Shown here piece by piece: positions 23,769 to 33,078 of a stretch of DNA of 64,000 bases; position 1 is the first letter of the stretch, and each line of letters starts with the position of its first letter. The position numbers and the translations under genes were made by a program. The stretch is from GCA-2794515 sp033763335 (GTDB taxonomy: Bacteria > Chloroflexota > Anaerolineae > Aggregatilineales > Phototrophicaceae): assembly GCA_033763335.1 (NCBI GenBank), contig JANRKU010000031.1:1-64000 (forward strand), in the 5' to 3' direction. The notes beneath the pieces were generated by a model. It saw only the letters and a list, made by a program, of their open reading frames with translations. It did no database searches and was not told the origin of the DNA.

Positions 23769-25043
23769 ATGCGTCGCAAACTATTATTCAGTCTTGTAAT
23801 AATTCTTACACTTGGGCTATCTGCGATGACCACTATGGCACAAGAACGCCCTGTTGTCACCATTTATGGGGCTTATACCGCAGGTGCGGACCAAGATATT
23901 TTTATGCAAGACCTCACTGCATTTGCCGATGCCAATAACATCACCATCGTGTATGAAGGCGATGCCGATTTTGAGGCGAATGTCGCGGGTCGGATTGCCG
24001 ATACCACACCCGACATTGTTGGCTACCCACAACCTGCCCTATTGCTCGCCAATGCCGAATCCGCAGTAGATTTACGCGATGTCTTTGAGATGAGCTATCT
24101 ACAAAGCCAATATAATCAAAGCTATATTGACCTCACCACCACCCCAGAAGGCAAAGTGGCAGGTATTTGGGGGCGCTCGACACTCAAAAGCCTTGTTTGG
24201 TATTCACCGAGTTGTTTTGCCAGCGCAGGATATACTGTCCCTGCCACATGGGAAGAATTAGTTAACCTCACCGACCAAATTGTGGCAGATGGCAACATTC
24301 CATGGGTGGTTTCGATGGAAAATGGCGACCTCACTGGCGAGGCTGGCACCGATTGGCTCGAAGATATTTTGCTCCGTACCACCACACTCGAAAATTATGA
24401 CCGTTGGACAGGACTCAGCGAAGATACACGCCTACCCTTTGCTTCAGCAGAATTACGCCGTGCGTGGAGCATAATGGCTTACTTTTTGATGACACCCAAT
24501 CATGTCTTGGGCGGTGTAGATGGCATGTTAAGCCAACCCAGCACCGATACAGGCTTGCCCTTGCTCGATTGCAGTGCCTATCTAACCAAATCTGGGTCAG
24601 ATTTGCGCGGGTTAATATTGGATGAACAACCCGATTTGAATATCGCCCCAGATGGTGATTTATTCTATTTTTATTTCCCCGCCATTGATGTGCAATATGG
24701 CTTACCCGCATTAATCGGTGGTGAAGCATATGCCCTCTATAGCACCAGCGATGAAGCCCGTTTAGTGATGGAATTTTTGAGTACACCAGATTCGTTGGCA
24801 TCATCTATGGCAGAAGGTGTTTATCTTGCTCCACATCTGACAGCAGATTTGCGTGCCTATCCAGATGCCTACCGTCCTTTGGGCGAAATTTTGTTGCAAT
24901 CCACCGTTGTGCGCTTTGATGGTAGTGCCGTCATGCCCACCGCCGTTGGCTTGGATGCCTTTCCTAAAGGGATTGTGGATTATCTGATTGGCGTGGATGT
25001 TGAGACAATTTTGGGCGAATTAGACAGCGCCTTTGGCGAATAA
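23769..25043 (+). CDS. Extracellular solute-binding protein, ABC type family 1
   Basis: 424 residues with signal peptide MRRKLLFSLVIILTLGLSAMTTMAQ and no lipobox. The mature part follows the sugar-binding family 1 pattern: VVTIYGAYTAGADQDIFMQDLTAFADANNI, a DxxxxP segment (TPDIVGYPQPALL), GIWGRSTLKSLVWYSPSCFASAG, YTVPATWEELVNLTDQI and WEELxxL, and FPKGIVDYLIG at the end. The closest look is to alpha-glucoside or oligosaccharide binding proteins. No permease or ATPase genes are nearby, so it either serves a transporter encoded elsewhere or acts alone. A strong terminator follows. Confidence 0.88.
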   Translation: MRRKLLFSLVIILTLGLSAMTTMAQERPVVTIYGAYTAGADQDIFMQDLTAFADANNITIVYEGDADFEANVAGRIADTTPDIVGYPQPALLLANAESAVDLRDVFEMSYLQSQYNQSYIDLTTTPEGKVAGIWGRSTLKSLVWYSPSCFASAGYTVPATWEELVNLTDQIVADGNIPWVVSMENGDLTGEAGTDWLEDILLRTTTLENYDRWTGLSEDTRLPFASAELRRAWSIMAYFLMTPNHVLGGVDGMLSQPSTDTGLPLLDCSAYLTKSGSDLRGLILDEQPDLNIAPDGDLFYFYFPAIDVQYGLPALIGGEAYALYSTSDEARLVMEFLSTPDSLASSMAEGVYLAPHLTADLRAYPDAYRPLGEILLQSTVVRFDGSAVMPTAVGLDAFPKGIVDYLIGVDVETILGELDSAFGE

Positions 25044-25062
25044 GATTTTTTCAGTTTCATCT

Positions 25063-25104
25063 AAAAGCCCGTTTTTCTAATATGGAAAGACGGGCTTTTC
25101 TTTT
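25063..25104 (+). terminator. Rho-independent terminator
   Basis: AAAAGCCCGT at 25063-25072 pairs with ACGGGCTTTT at 25090-25099; the inner TTTTC/GAAAG extends the stem. T-rich downstream. Confidence 0.88.
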
Positions 25105-25203
25105 TACTAAGATATATCCCCAAATAGAAGGGGTATCTATGCGTGATATTGGGAATAAGATAGTATCAAGATTTGATAATTATTTCACAAAGAAGGCATA
25201 CCC

Positions 25204-25449
25204 ATGATACCCATAACGAATATCATCCTCATAACCATTCTTGGCATATTCTTAGCGATTTTTTGGCTCTTCACAACGATTTTATTTGTGCGGATGGTGA
25301 GGCGGAATGATGCCATCAGCGAAACGGCAAAGACGATTTGGTCAATCCTGATTGTGATTTATTGGGCTGGCGGGGCGTTGGGCTATCTAATATGGGCAAT
25401 TATCTGGCGAATTGCCGATAAACCCGCGACACAAAAATTATCTGGCTAA
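25204..25449 (+). CDS. Small two-helix membrane protein
   Basis: 81 residues: two hydrophobic helices (IILITILGIFLAIFWLFTTI and WSILIVIYWAGGALGYLIWA) separated by a basic loop FVRMVRRNDAISETAKTI. The layout, with W in the second helix and a G.LGY motif, resembles the phospholipase-D N-terminal (PLDc_N) type of small membrane proteins, but the match is loose. It is the first of two tandem related genes. Function unknown. Confidence 0.6.
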   Translation: MIPITNIILITILGIFLAIFWLFTTILFVRMVRRNDAISETAKTIWSILIVIYWAGGALGYLIWAIIWRIADKPATQKLSG

Positions 25450-25474
25450 AAATAAGCGCATGGGGATATGACTA

Positions 25475-25711
25475 ATGGCTCAAAACATTAATACGATATT
25501 ACCTTTTGTTTTACTATGGATTCCCACAACCCTTTTCTTTCTGATTCTGGTCAGGAGAAACAAGAAAATTACACAAGAAGCAAAACTATTTTGGTCAATC
25601 ATCATTGTGGTTTTTTGGTTTCACGGGGCAATGGTCTATGCGCTATGGGGTACTGCGGCACAGCTATGGATGACCCTTTTCCAAGAAAAACCAATACAAC
25701 CCGCCCCATAA
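25475..25711 (+). CDS. Small two-helix membrane protein, paralogue of the previous gene
   Basis: 78 residues with the same design: helix one LPFVLLWIPTTLFFLILV, basic turn RRNKKITQEAK, helix two WSIIIVVFWFHGAMVYALWG. It shares the RRN..I...AK..WSI.IV..W pattern with the gene 25 bp upstream, so the two are probably a tandem duplication and one operon. Function unknown; such pairs may form heterodimers in the membrane. Confidence 0.6.
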   Translation: MAQNINTILPFVLLWIPTTLFFLILVRRNKKITQEAKLFWSIIIVVFWFHGAMVYALWGTAAQLWMTLFQEKPIQPAP

Positions 25712-25747
25712 AATAGTCATGAGGTCGCTCATGTAAGTGACCTCATC

Positions 25748-26167
25748 TTATATCTGCTTGATATGGTCTATCATCTTTTCCAATGCGCTCACATCAAACT
25801 TTGCCTCATACCGTTTTTCGCTACGGATGGCATTTATCGCCACTGAGCGCAAATTCCGCATAATTTCTTCGCGTTGATGGGTAGGGATAAAAATGGCAAT
25901 TTTTTGGTCATTTTTGAGTGATAATATCACCCCATGACGAATTTGTGTCATGAACGGTTTGATATGAATAATATAGTGCGTGGGGATGATGGCTGGCTCA
26001 CGGGCTTTGAGGCTTTCTGGTTGCAAAATGAGGCGCATATCGGTGAGGACAGCATATAACGATGGAACGGTGGAATTCCACTGATTATTTGACCATCGAG
26101 CAATTTCGATATGATAATCGCCAATGAACACTTCTTTTTCCATGAGCAATTCTTTAGCCGTCAACAT
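25748..26167 (-). CDS. Hypothetical protein, possible GRAM/PH-like domain
   Basis: 139 residues without signal peptide or membrane helix. Strand-rich N-terminal 100 residues (FIGDYHIEIARW, SLYAVLTDMRLILQP, THYIIHIKPFMTQIRHGVILSL, DQKIAIFIP) followed by a C-terminal helix. A run with TDMRLILQ resembles the beta-strand pattern of bacterial PH or GRAM-like domains, where a T..RL.. strand is typical, but this is a weak structural impression. An internal start at MEKEVF (eight codons later) is possible. Divergent from the WD40-like gene. Confidence 0.55.
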   Translation of the reverse strand: MLTAKELLMEKEVFIGDYHIEIARWSNNQWNSTVPSLYAVLTDMRLILQPESLKAREPAIIPTHYIIHIKPFMTQIRHGVILSLKNDQKIAIFIPTHQREEIMRNLRSVAINAIRSEKRYEAKFDVSALEKMIDHIKQI

Positions 26168-26286
26168 AGGTCATGCTTCCTAATTTTGTAATGGGTGATT
26201 TCCCTACGATTATAGCAGAACTACGGCTATGCCAAAACTATTTCGTTATACTCCACACATCATTTTATTTTAGGGAGCAACCTCAC

Positions 26287-28746
26287 ATGAAAACAGCCTA
26301 TCGCTTGTTGGTCAGTAGCATGATTTTGGTATTGTGTTTGAATATCTCTTTTGCACAAGACGATGAACCACCCTACCCCCCTATCACCCCCGAAAATGCC
26401 CAACATCTTGAGATGATACAGGTATTATCCAAAGGTACACCACGCAACTTTTCGTGGTCGCCAGATGGGTCACAATTAGCCATTACCGCCGAAGGTGGCA
26501 CTTGGATTTACGACATGACCCGTGAGGACATGCCTAGCTATTGGGTGAAAAATCATGATTTTTCACCTCGCATTGTGTATGCTCCGAAACATAATATTTA
26601 TGTCAGTTTTGACTCTGTTTATGATTGCCCGTGGGGTGATTGCCCTTATGGACAGAAAATCTTCGTGCGTGATGCCACAACCAATGAAGTATTACACGAA
26701 ATAGGGGATGCCTATTCAACTATTGTTGAATTTAGCCCTGATGGAAAATTTTTAGCAGTTGCTACTTACTTTGGAGATATTCGCATTTGGCAAACAGCGA
26801 CTTTTCTGACACATAAAACAGGAAACCCTGATGATTTTATGCAATGTCACATTAGTGTGAACTCATCACCAATTGATATTATATTTTCTCCAGATAGTTC
26901 TTGGGTTACATACACTGGTTTTAACCCTGCTATGGCATCACCCGATGACCCCATTCTTTGGATTTGGGACACCCAAACTTGTGAATTAAAATTACAGAAG
27001 GCAATTTATGAGACCAATAATTTTGTTACACCAAACTATGCCTCATTTATCGCAAATAGTTCCGATGGGCGTTATTTGCTCATACCCTATTTTTCTGAGG
27101 ATGAGAGTAAATGGTATGTTGATTTATGGGATGTATTCTCTTGGGAGAAAATCCTAACAATACCAGATACAAAATACACGCATTACTCAAGTTTCACCCC
27201 AGATAATCAAAACATTATACTTCTTGATGAAGGTATTATAAAAATCTGGAATATTGAAACGCGCTCAATCACCCAAGAATATGTTGCCGACAATGTGTCT
27301 TATAGTGATTATAATGATAAGTTCACGTTAACAACCACACAGTTAAATAATGGTAGTTTGCTTATAACCAGAGGGAACAGATTTTATCGTATAACAAAAA
27401 TTAACGAATCTCCTTTCACCGAGTATGATATCCCCATTGAACATACATCAGAATATATAATTGGATTGAATGATGATAACTTGCTTGGAACAGATAATAG
27501 AAGATTTTATCGCACACAAAGAATTGAAGAGATTGAATTCCCAGAATATCAATACCCCATTGATCGTTTCAAAATTAGCTCTGATAGTAAATGGATGATT
27601 TCATCCCATGTTATCACAAACGAGTTAATTGTATGGGATTTAGAACAAGGCACGATCGCCAAATCGTTGAAAGGTTTAGGCTTTGACAGAATAACATCCT
27701 TCTCGCCTGATAATAATAGGCTCATCATAGGTACTGAACATCCTGATAAAGCACTTATGATAGATTTAGAGACCCTGCAAGAATATGAATTCAGTAATTT
27801 TCAGGAAGTTGGTGAGCGCCTATACTGGTCTCAGTCTGATAATATCCTTGTTGCTTACACCCATAACAATGCTTCTGTAGATGTCTGGAGTTATGATACT
27901 GGTACGGACTTTCAACATAAATGGAACAGATTTTTTGGAGAAAATTCAATCAAAGCGATTACAGATGAATTTATCATCCTGCATATAGATAACATGCTTG
28001 AATTTTTGGATATTCAAACAGGGGAGTTAATTTCGACAATATCTATAAGTAGCTGTGTTGACCTTCCTACACAACCGTTTTGCGAAAAACTAATTCAGGC
28101 TACACCATTGAGCAATAACAATTACTCAGACCCTAGTGTGGCGTTGGGGGGAGGTTTATTACATATTTTAGACCCACTAACTGGTTCGGTCATTAAATCT
28201 TATCCGATACCCAATGAGTACAATATACAAGAGTATGGTTTATCGTGGCGATTCGATCATAATGGCGATTTATTAATTGCAACTCGCTCACTATTGTATA
28301 ATCTCTCACAAAATATTCTCGTAACAAGAATGTCCCCGCTTCATACACCTAAAAATACATGGATAAGTAGTGATTCGAACTTTTTGTTAAGTCGAGAGCA
28401 AGATTATAGAGGCAATGTGCCATCATGGGTTGAACAAGATGCGGTTAGACTATGGGACATTATAAGAAATAGAGAAGTTTATCATTTTTATATTAATAAC
28501 GAGAACTCAATTGCATTTACACCTGATTTCTCATGGTTATTTGTGTTTCAGAGTGACTCATATATTGGTGGCGGTCAAATCATGTTTGACAGAAGATTAG
28601 ATATTTTTAACGGGTTAACGGGTGATTATATAACATCCCTAATAACCTATAACGACAATGCCTATGATGCCCAATTTTCACCCGATAATCGTTTCCTCAT
28701 TACATCTAGCGACACCTTGCGCGTATGGGCGGTGGTTGAGCCGTAA
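26287..28746 (+). CDS. Secreted WD40/TolB-like beta-propeller protein, AT-rich
   Basis: 819 residues from ATG 26287, preceded by AGGGAG; a frame from 26173 is rejected. Signal peptide MKTAYRLLVSSMILVLCLNISFAQ. The body consists of WD40-like blades: FSWSPDGSQLAITA, VEFSPDGKFLAVATYFGDIRIW, IIFSPDSSWVTYTG, SFTPDNQNIILLDEGIIKIWN, SFSPDNNRLIIGTE, AQFSPDNRFLITSSDTLRVW. Probably two propellers in tandem that form an extracellular binding platform. From about 26.7 to 28.6 kb the DNA is clearly richer in A+T than its neighbours and uses AGA and ATA codons often, which hints at foreign origin. A bidirectional terminator follows. Confidence 0.85.
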   Translation: MKTAYRLLVSSMILVLCLNISFAQDDEPPYPPITPENAQHLEMIQVLSKGTPRNFSWSPDGSQLAITAEGGTWIYDMTREDMPSYWVKNHDFSPRIVYAPKHNIYVSFDSVYDCPWGDCPYGQKIFVRDATTNEVLHEIGDAYSTIVEFSPDGKFLAVATYFGDIRIWQTATFLTHKTGNPDDFMQCHISVNSSPIDIIFSPDSSWVTYTGFNPAMASPDDPILWIWDTQTCELKLQKAIYETNNFVTPNYASFIANSSDGRYLLIPYFSEDESKWYVDLWDVFSWEKILTIPDTKYTHYSSFTPDNQNIILLDEGIIKIWNIETRSITQEYVADNVSYSDYNDKFTLTTTQLNNGSLLITRGNRFYRITKINESPFTEYDIPIEHTSEYIIGLNDDNLLGTDNRRFYRTQRIEEIEFPEYQYPIDRFKISSDSKWMISSHVITNELIVWDLEQGTIAKSLKGLGFDRITSFSPDNNRLIIGTEHPDKALMIDLETLQEYEFSNFQEVGERLYWSQSDNILVAYTHNNASVDVWSYDTGTDFQHKWNRFFGENSIKAITDEFIILHIDNMLEFLDIQTGELISTISISSCVDLPTQPFCEKLIQATPLSNNNYSDPSVALGGGLLHILDPLTGSVIKSYPIPNEYNIQEYGLSWRFDHNGDLLIATRSLLYNLSQNILVTRMSPLHTPKNTWISSDSNFLLSREQDYRGNVPSWVEQDAVRLWDIIRNREVYHFYINNENSIAFTPDFSWLFVFQSDSYIGGGQIMFDRRLDIFNGLTGDYITSLITYNDNAYDAQFSPDNRFLITSSDTLRVWAVVEP

Positions 28747-28782
28747 AACCATCCCACACGGAGCAAAAGCATGATATAACAG

Positions 28783-28810
28783 AAGGCGCTCATCATTCAC
28801 TGAGCGCCTT
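28783..28810. terminator. Bidirectional terminator
   Basis: AAGGCGCTCA at 28783-28792 pairs perfectly with TGAGCGCCTT at 28801-28810 between convergent genes. Confidence 0.8.
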
Positions 28811-28831
28811 TATATTTTCATCCACAGGCAC

Positions 28832-29077
28832 TTATGCCTTTTGCAAGGTGCGAACACTCAGCACTTGGTCTTGTCGCAATGGTGATATGGCAGACCGTGG
28901 CACAACAACCACTGCAATCGAATCTCCTAATGCGTTAAAAATTTCCAGAACACACCCGTCTTCATCATCCGATGGGTGTGGGACAAAATCGAGTAACCAA
29001 GCGACATCCCCAGCATAGACATTTGATTCGGGGATAGTGCGATTAATAACCACCCGCTTATAGAGTTCAATTTCCAT
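28832..29077 (-). CDS. DUF4926 protein
   Basis: 81 residues with the DUF4926 pattern: ELYKRVVINRTIPE, then YAGDVAWLLDFVP, VLEIFNALGDSIAVVVVP and a C-terminal SVRTL. DUF4926 proteins are small beta-barrel-like proteins commonly encoded next to DUF6883 proteins; I take the pair to be a toxin/antitoxin-like or immunity-type module, which is inference. Its ATG overlaps the stop codon of the DUF6883 gene (TAATG) and AGGAG precedes it. Confidence 0.75.
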   Translation of the reverse strand: MEIELYKRVVINRTIPESNVYAGDVAWLLDFVPHPSDDEDGCVLEIFNALGDSIAVVVVPRSAISPLRQDQVLSVRTLQKA

Positions 29078-29409
29078 TATGATTTACTCCTAGCTGGTTT
29101 TAGGGTGATAAACCGAAATTGTGATGTGGCTTTCACTTGCATCCAAACGGTGATAACCGCTAATTGGCGCTCATTCACACCTTGCAATAGCCCTTCAACC
29201 AAATAAAATATCCCATACTCATTTTCGACATCCCAAATGGCATCCTGAGTGGTAATCAGTTGACGTATAGCCTTTTCGAGCATATCCGAATTATCCAATG
29301 TGAAACCTGCTTGTGCCAGAAAAAGTGATTTATCATCTTGCTCATGGAAAACAAGCAGATAGTGGGTGAGTTTGGCAGGCGCGATAATCGCATCTATTGG
29401 AATTTTCAC
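29077..29409 (-). CDS. DUF6883 protein
   Basis: 110 residues. The pattern KLTHYLLVFHEQDDKSLFLAQAGFTLDNSDMLEKAI, then YLVEGLLQGVNERQLAVITVWM and a final RFITLKPA fits DUF6883: a lead helix, the GFT motif, and a strand with G.N.R.A...TVW. The family has a barwin/EndoU-like look and was noted in polymorphic-toxin settings; the enzymatic role is uncertain. It is the first gene of a two-gene unit overlapping the DUF4926 gene by 1 nt. Divergent from the NifU-N gene, with about 50 bp between them. Confidence 0.72.
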   Translation of the reverse strand: MKIPIDAIIAPAKLTHYLLVFHEQDDKSLFLAQAGFTLDNSDMLEKAIRQLITTQDAIWDVENEYGIFYLVEGLLQGVNERQLAVITVWMQVKATSQFRFITLKPARSKS

Positions 29410-29460
29410 CTAAACATTTCCTTTTTAGCATTATATCATCAATATGATGGAGGAAAAAAT

Positions 29461-29745
29461 ATGTCCGAATATGTCAAATTTGAAATTGAACCCACCGATG
29501 ACCCCAATACCATGCTCCTCATCACCAATCAGACCCTCTCGCATGATGAGGCGGGCGAATTTTACCCGACCCCAGAGGCAGGTGAAGAAGGCTCACCGAT
29601 TGCCCAAGCCTTATTTTTTGGCGTGGCAGGGATTCAATCCCTCACCCTGCAAGGGCAATCGCTCACCGTCACCCGCGAAGCGGATGCCATATGGGATATT
29701 GTGTTGGATGACATCCGCAACACCTTGCGCGATTTTTTCTTATAA
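29461..29745 (+). CDS. NifU N-terminal (Nfu_N) domain protein
   Basis: 94 residues from ATG 29461, preceded by GGAGG. The Nfu_N (Scaffold protein Nfu/NifU N-terminal) pattern is clear: VKFEIEPTDDPNTMLLITNQTL, EFYPTPEAGEEGSPIAQALFFGVAGIQSLTLQGQSLTVTREADAIWD. This domain accompanies Fe-S scaffold domains in Nfu proteins but also occurs alone, as here; there is no CxxC Fe-S domain, so scaffolding would need a partner. Its 3' end overlaps the convergent P-type ATPase gene by 6 nt. Confidence 0.85.
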   Translation: MSEYVKFEIEPTDDPNTMLLITNQTLSHDEAGEFYPTPEAGEEGSPIAQALFFGVAGIQSLTLQGQSLTVTREADAIWDIVLDDIRNTLRDFFL

Positions 29746-32154
29746 GCGCAGGTGTGGCGAATCGCCATCGCTACTCGCCAGTGAATAAATCTGATGCAAC
29801 AACAAACGATGACGCATGGTGCGTTTGGTCAAAATAGTGGTCAACAAGAAAATGCTGATGACCAGTAACAACAATTCGCCTGTGGGCAAATAAAATTGGA
29901 ATACTTGGGGGATGAGCATGGCAGTACCCATCGTGCCAAACGTCAACGCCAAAATGATGAGTGTGGCGAGGGGATAGAGCCGATAGGTACGTGGATTCCA
30001 CAAATCTATGCCACACACATTGAGCGAGATATTCAGGCTATACAGTGTCATGAAGAGTGTCATGGCATATTGCGCCTCAATTTTGCCATGTGACCAAAAC
30101 GCCGTCAAAAACATGAGTGCCATTCCCAACGCGCCAAAAAAGCCACTGATGATGACGTAATCGAGTACATCGCGCCGAAAACTAGTGATTTTTTCTGGGC
30201 GCAATAGCCCCAATGCCATCAACCCACCCGGTATATTGATGGGTCCAAATCCCGACCAGCTAATCTGAATGGCGGTCACAGGGAATGGCAACGACATCAA
30301 CAGCACAAATACAAATACCAGTGTGCTATAAAAATTTTTGGCAAGAAATAATTTTGCTGTGCCATATAAGGTTTGGGTGATTTCTGTGCCTTCTTTGAAT
30401 GCCAATGGCAAGGTAGACATCTCGTTATCCAACAAGACAATATCTGCCACATCCTTGCTGATTTGCGCCCCCGCATTCATCACAATAGCGACATCGGCGG
30501 CTTTTAGCGCGGGGACATCATTCATGCCATCCCCCACCATCGCCACATATTCGCCTTGTTCACGAAGAGATTGAATAATACGCCGTTTGGTATCGGGTTC
30601 AATCCGTGCAAAGACATCGGCTTCTTGTACGGCTTTGGCAAAATAAACATCGTCCATCGCATCAAGTTCTGCCCCAGTATATGCCAATTGGACATTCATC
30701 CCCGCCAGCCCCGCAACTGCCTTCACTGTCTGAATGTTATCCCCAGAAATAACTTTTGGGCGCACATTTTGGCTGATAAATGAGGCGAGGGTCTCATGAA
30801 TATTGGGGCGAATTTCGTCATGAATGACGATGAGTGCCACCGGTTGAATGGCTTCGGTATCAAGCGGATGGTCTGGGAGGGGTGGCAATTCGGCACGGGC
30901 AAATGCCAATACGCGCAACCCCGCCGCAGATAGTTCTGCGACTTTGGCGTTGGCGGGGTTATTCGCAGTCAACACCCGTTCTGGCGCACCTAGCACAAAA
31001 ATTGCCTCACGGAAAATCATCGCCCCCCATTTACGTCCCGATGTAAACGGAATTTCTTGCTCTTTTGGGGGAAAGGTGTCTTCTGGATGAATATCCAAAT
31101 ATTGAGCGATGGCGGCGGCAGTGGTATTTTGATGAGACAAATTGCCGACATAAATCCGCAAATCGTTGGCGATGTCATCAATAAATTGCGTGCTGATAGG
31201 GATAATTTCATTGACGAATAGCTTATTTTGGGTGAGCGTGCCTGTTTTATCAAAACACAACACCGTCACATTGGCAATAGATTCCACCGCGTTAATGCGT
31301 TGGATGAGGGTGCGGTGTCGGCTGATTTTAATCGCGCCGATGCTCAATGCCAAAATTGCTGTGAGGATAAGCCCTTGTGGGACGAGGCTGGTGGTGAATA
31401 CGACCATATTCCGCACCGTATTCAAAAAGCTAATCTTGGTCATGATGCCCGACATGAATACCATCGGACCGAGTACAAATAAAACCAACAGCGTAAAACG
31501 CACAATCACAGCGATATAGCGTTGGGTGGGTGTTAGGGTGACTTTATACGTTTTTGCGACGGCAGTGAGTTTATTGGCTGTGCTATGCGACCCCACACGG
31601 GTCGCCTGCATAATCCCCGACCCAGCAATACAAAATGAGCCAGAGGTTACGGGGTCATTGGGCGCTTTATACACCGCATCCGATTCGCCTGTGAGTTGTG
31701 ATTCGTCAATTTCGAGGCTATCGGCTTCAACGATGAAACCATCCACGGCTAACCTATCACCGGGTGTAATATAGATGAGGTCATCTTTGACCACTTGCTG
31801 ATTGGTGATGGTTTGGCGCACACCATCGCGCAATACATCGGCTTGTTGTGGGGCAAGGCTGGCGAGCTTATTCAATTGCCGTTTGGCAAGGATTTCTTGA
31901 ATAGTGCCGATGAGCGAGTTGGTGACAACACTAAAACCTGCAAACAATACGGTAAAATAATCTTGAGAAATCAGAACGATGAGCAACAAAACGAACAAAA
32001 GCATGTTGAACACGTTAAATAAATTATCACGTAAAATCTGTAAGTATGTCCGTCCAACACGTGCCTTAAAGTAATTCGATTCCCCACGATTCATGCGTTG
32101 GCGCACTTCATTAGCAGAAAGTCCATGCAACGGGGCTGGTATTTTATCTATCAT
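29740..32154 (-). CDS. CtpE-like P-type cation ATPase
   Basis: 804 residues from ATG 32154 (GGGATG about 9 nt upstream; a longer frame to 32256 is unlikely). Motifs: GLSANEVRQRMNRGESN, actuator DESQLTGESDAVYK, CFDKTGTLTQNKLFV phosphorylation site, ISGDNIQTVKAVA, and VAMVGDGMNDVPALKAADVAIVMNAG hinge. Helix 4 reads FTTSLVPQGLILTAILAL (PQGL in place of PEGL), the mark of the actinobacterial CtpE-like branch of calcium-uptake pumps. It lacks heavy-metal-binding domains. The cytoplasmic nucleotide domain is short. The second P2-type pump in this window; they probably move Ca in different directions, which is inference. Confidence 0.9.
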   Translation of the reverse strand: MIDKIPAPLHGLSANEVRQRMNRGESNYFKARVGRTYLQILRDNLFNVFNMLLFVLLLIVLISQDYFTVLFAGFSVVTNSLIGTIQEILAKRQLNKLASLAPQQADVLRDGVRQTITNQQVVKDDLIYITPGDRLAVDGFIVEADSLEIDESQLTGESDAVYKAPNDPVTSGSFCIAGSGIMQATRVGSHSTANKLTAVAKTYKVTLTPTQRYIAVIVRFTLLVLFVLGPMVFMSGIMTKISFLNTVRNMVVFTTSLVPQGLILTAILALSIGAIKISRHRTLIQRINAVESIANVTVLCFDKTGTLTQNKLFVNEIIPISTQFIDDIANDLRIYVGNLSHQNTTAAAIAQYLDIHPEDTFPPKEQEIPFTSGRKWGAMIFREAIFVLGAPERVLTANNPANAKVAELSAAGLRVLAFARAELPPLPDHPLDTEAIQPVALIVIHDEIRPNIHETLASFISQNVRPKVISGDNIQTVKAVAGLAGMNVQLAYTGAELDAMDDVYFAKAVQEADVFARIEPDTKRRIIQSLREQGEYVAMVGDGMNDVPALKAADVAIVMNAGAQISKDVADIVLLDNEMSTLPLAFKEGTEITQTLYGTAKLFLAKNFYSTLVFVFVLLMSLPFPVTAIQISWSGFGPINIPGGLMALGLLRPEKITSFRRDVLDYVIISGFFGALGMALMFLTAFWSHGKIEAQYAMTLFMTLYSLNISLNVCGIDLWNPRTYRLYPLATLIILALTFGTMGTAMLIPQVFQFYLPTGELLLLVISIFLLTTILTKRTMRHRLLLHQIYSLASSDGDSPHLRL

Positions 32155-32313
32155 TAAAAAGACATCCCATGTGTTAAAATTCACTTGTAGTGTACACGGT
32201 AACAAGCATTTTAGAAAGTATTTTGCTAAATGGCTCATCATTACAGAGCCAATCACCCCAAAAAGCTCATATTGAGGGTGTTTGAATGAGTCAATACAAA
32301 GGATAACTATTTT

Positions 32314-32982
32314 ATGGGGAATTTACGTGTCATTGCCATTTTCATCGGATTTTTATTAATCGTTGCCACTTTCACCTATCCCTCATGGCGACCACGCCCT
32401 GTCATAGAGACGGCAGAGGATATTTTTCCTGAACTCTCAGAGGAATTGCGTCCCTTATTCGATGAATTACCTGCCCCAGTTCAAGCCATTTATTTGGTTT
32501 TGCGTCAAGAAAATAGTAGCACCGCCACAGATTTGGTCACGGCGCGACTAACCCCACCAGAGCGTCTCATTGAAGATATGCCCGATATATCCAACGCGCC
32601 CCTCATTGCTAGTGGGTCATTTGCCCCTGTCACCTTGCCCGAAGATGAGGTTGATAGAGAACTCCCCCCCTATCAAGCCCTATATAACGAGACAGTGGGC
32701 GATATTGCCATTTATCGTTATCCTGATGATAGACAATTTTTGCGCCTAGAAAATTTTAGTGTCGTCAATGGACCCAATTTGCGAGTCTATTTGGCTACCA
32801 CCGTAGACCCGCTCAATTTAGAAGAATTGGGGAACACCTACCTCGATTTAGGGGCATTGCGGTCAAATTCTGGCAACCAGAATTATGAGATTCCGCCACA
32901 AGCAAATTTTACTGAATACGTCAGTGTGGTCATCTTCGACACCATATCGGGACATATATTTGGCGTGGCACGCATTGGTTAG
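32314..32982 (+). CDS. Membrane-anchored DM13-domain protein
   Basis: 222 residues. One N-terminal helix (MGNLRVIAIFIGFLLIVATFTYPS) leads into an acidic linker and a C-terminal DM13 domain of about 105 residues: GSFAPVTL, GDIAIYRYPDDRQFLRLENFSVVNGPNLRVYLAT, LGALRSNSGNQNYEIPPQANF, YVSVVIFDTISGHIFGVARI. DM13 domains are predicted electron-transfer or redox modules of the outer surface; the conserved Cys of many members (VVIWC) is replaced by Asp here. Single-gene unit. Confidence 0.85.
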   Translation: MGNLRVIAIFIGFLLIVATFTYPSWRPRPVIETAEDIFPELSEELRPLFDELPAPVQAIYLVLRQENSSTATDLVTARLTPPERLIEDMPDISNAPLIASGSFAPVTLPEDEVDRELPPYQALYNETVGDIAIYRYPDDRQFLRLENFSVVNGPNLRVYLATTVDPLNLEELGNTYLDLGALRSNSGNQNYEIPPQANFTEYVSVVIFDTISGHIFGVARIG

Positions 32983-33009
32983 GTATCATATACAGTATAT
33001 CGTATCTAT

Positions 33010-33030
33010 AGGGGCGCAATAGTTTGCACC
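33010..33030. repeat. Degenerate copy of the GGGGCGCAA palindrome
   Basis: GGGGCGCAATAGTTTGCACC is a decayed palindrome related to the GGGCGCAACATG family, in the 5' region of the SDR gene. Confidence 0.5.
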
Positions 33031-33078
33031 ATAGTGATGGATGCGATTAAAAAATTTAAGGATAGAGGAGCCATCTTT

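Noticed and set aside
26173..26286. A longer start for the WD40-like protein
   Set aside because: The 38 extra residues lack an RBS and would place the signal peptide inside the chain; ATG 26287 has AGGGAG upstream.
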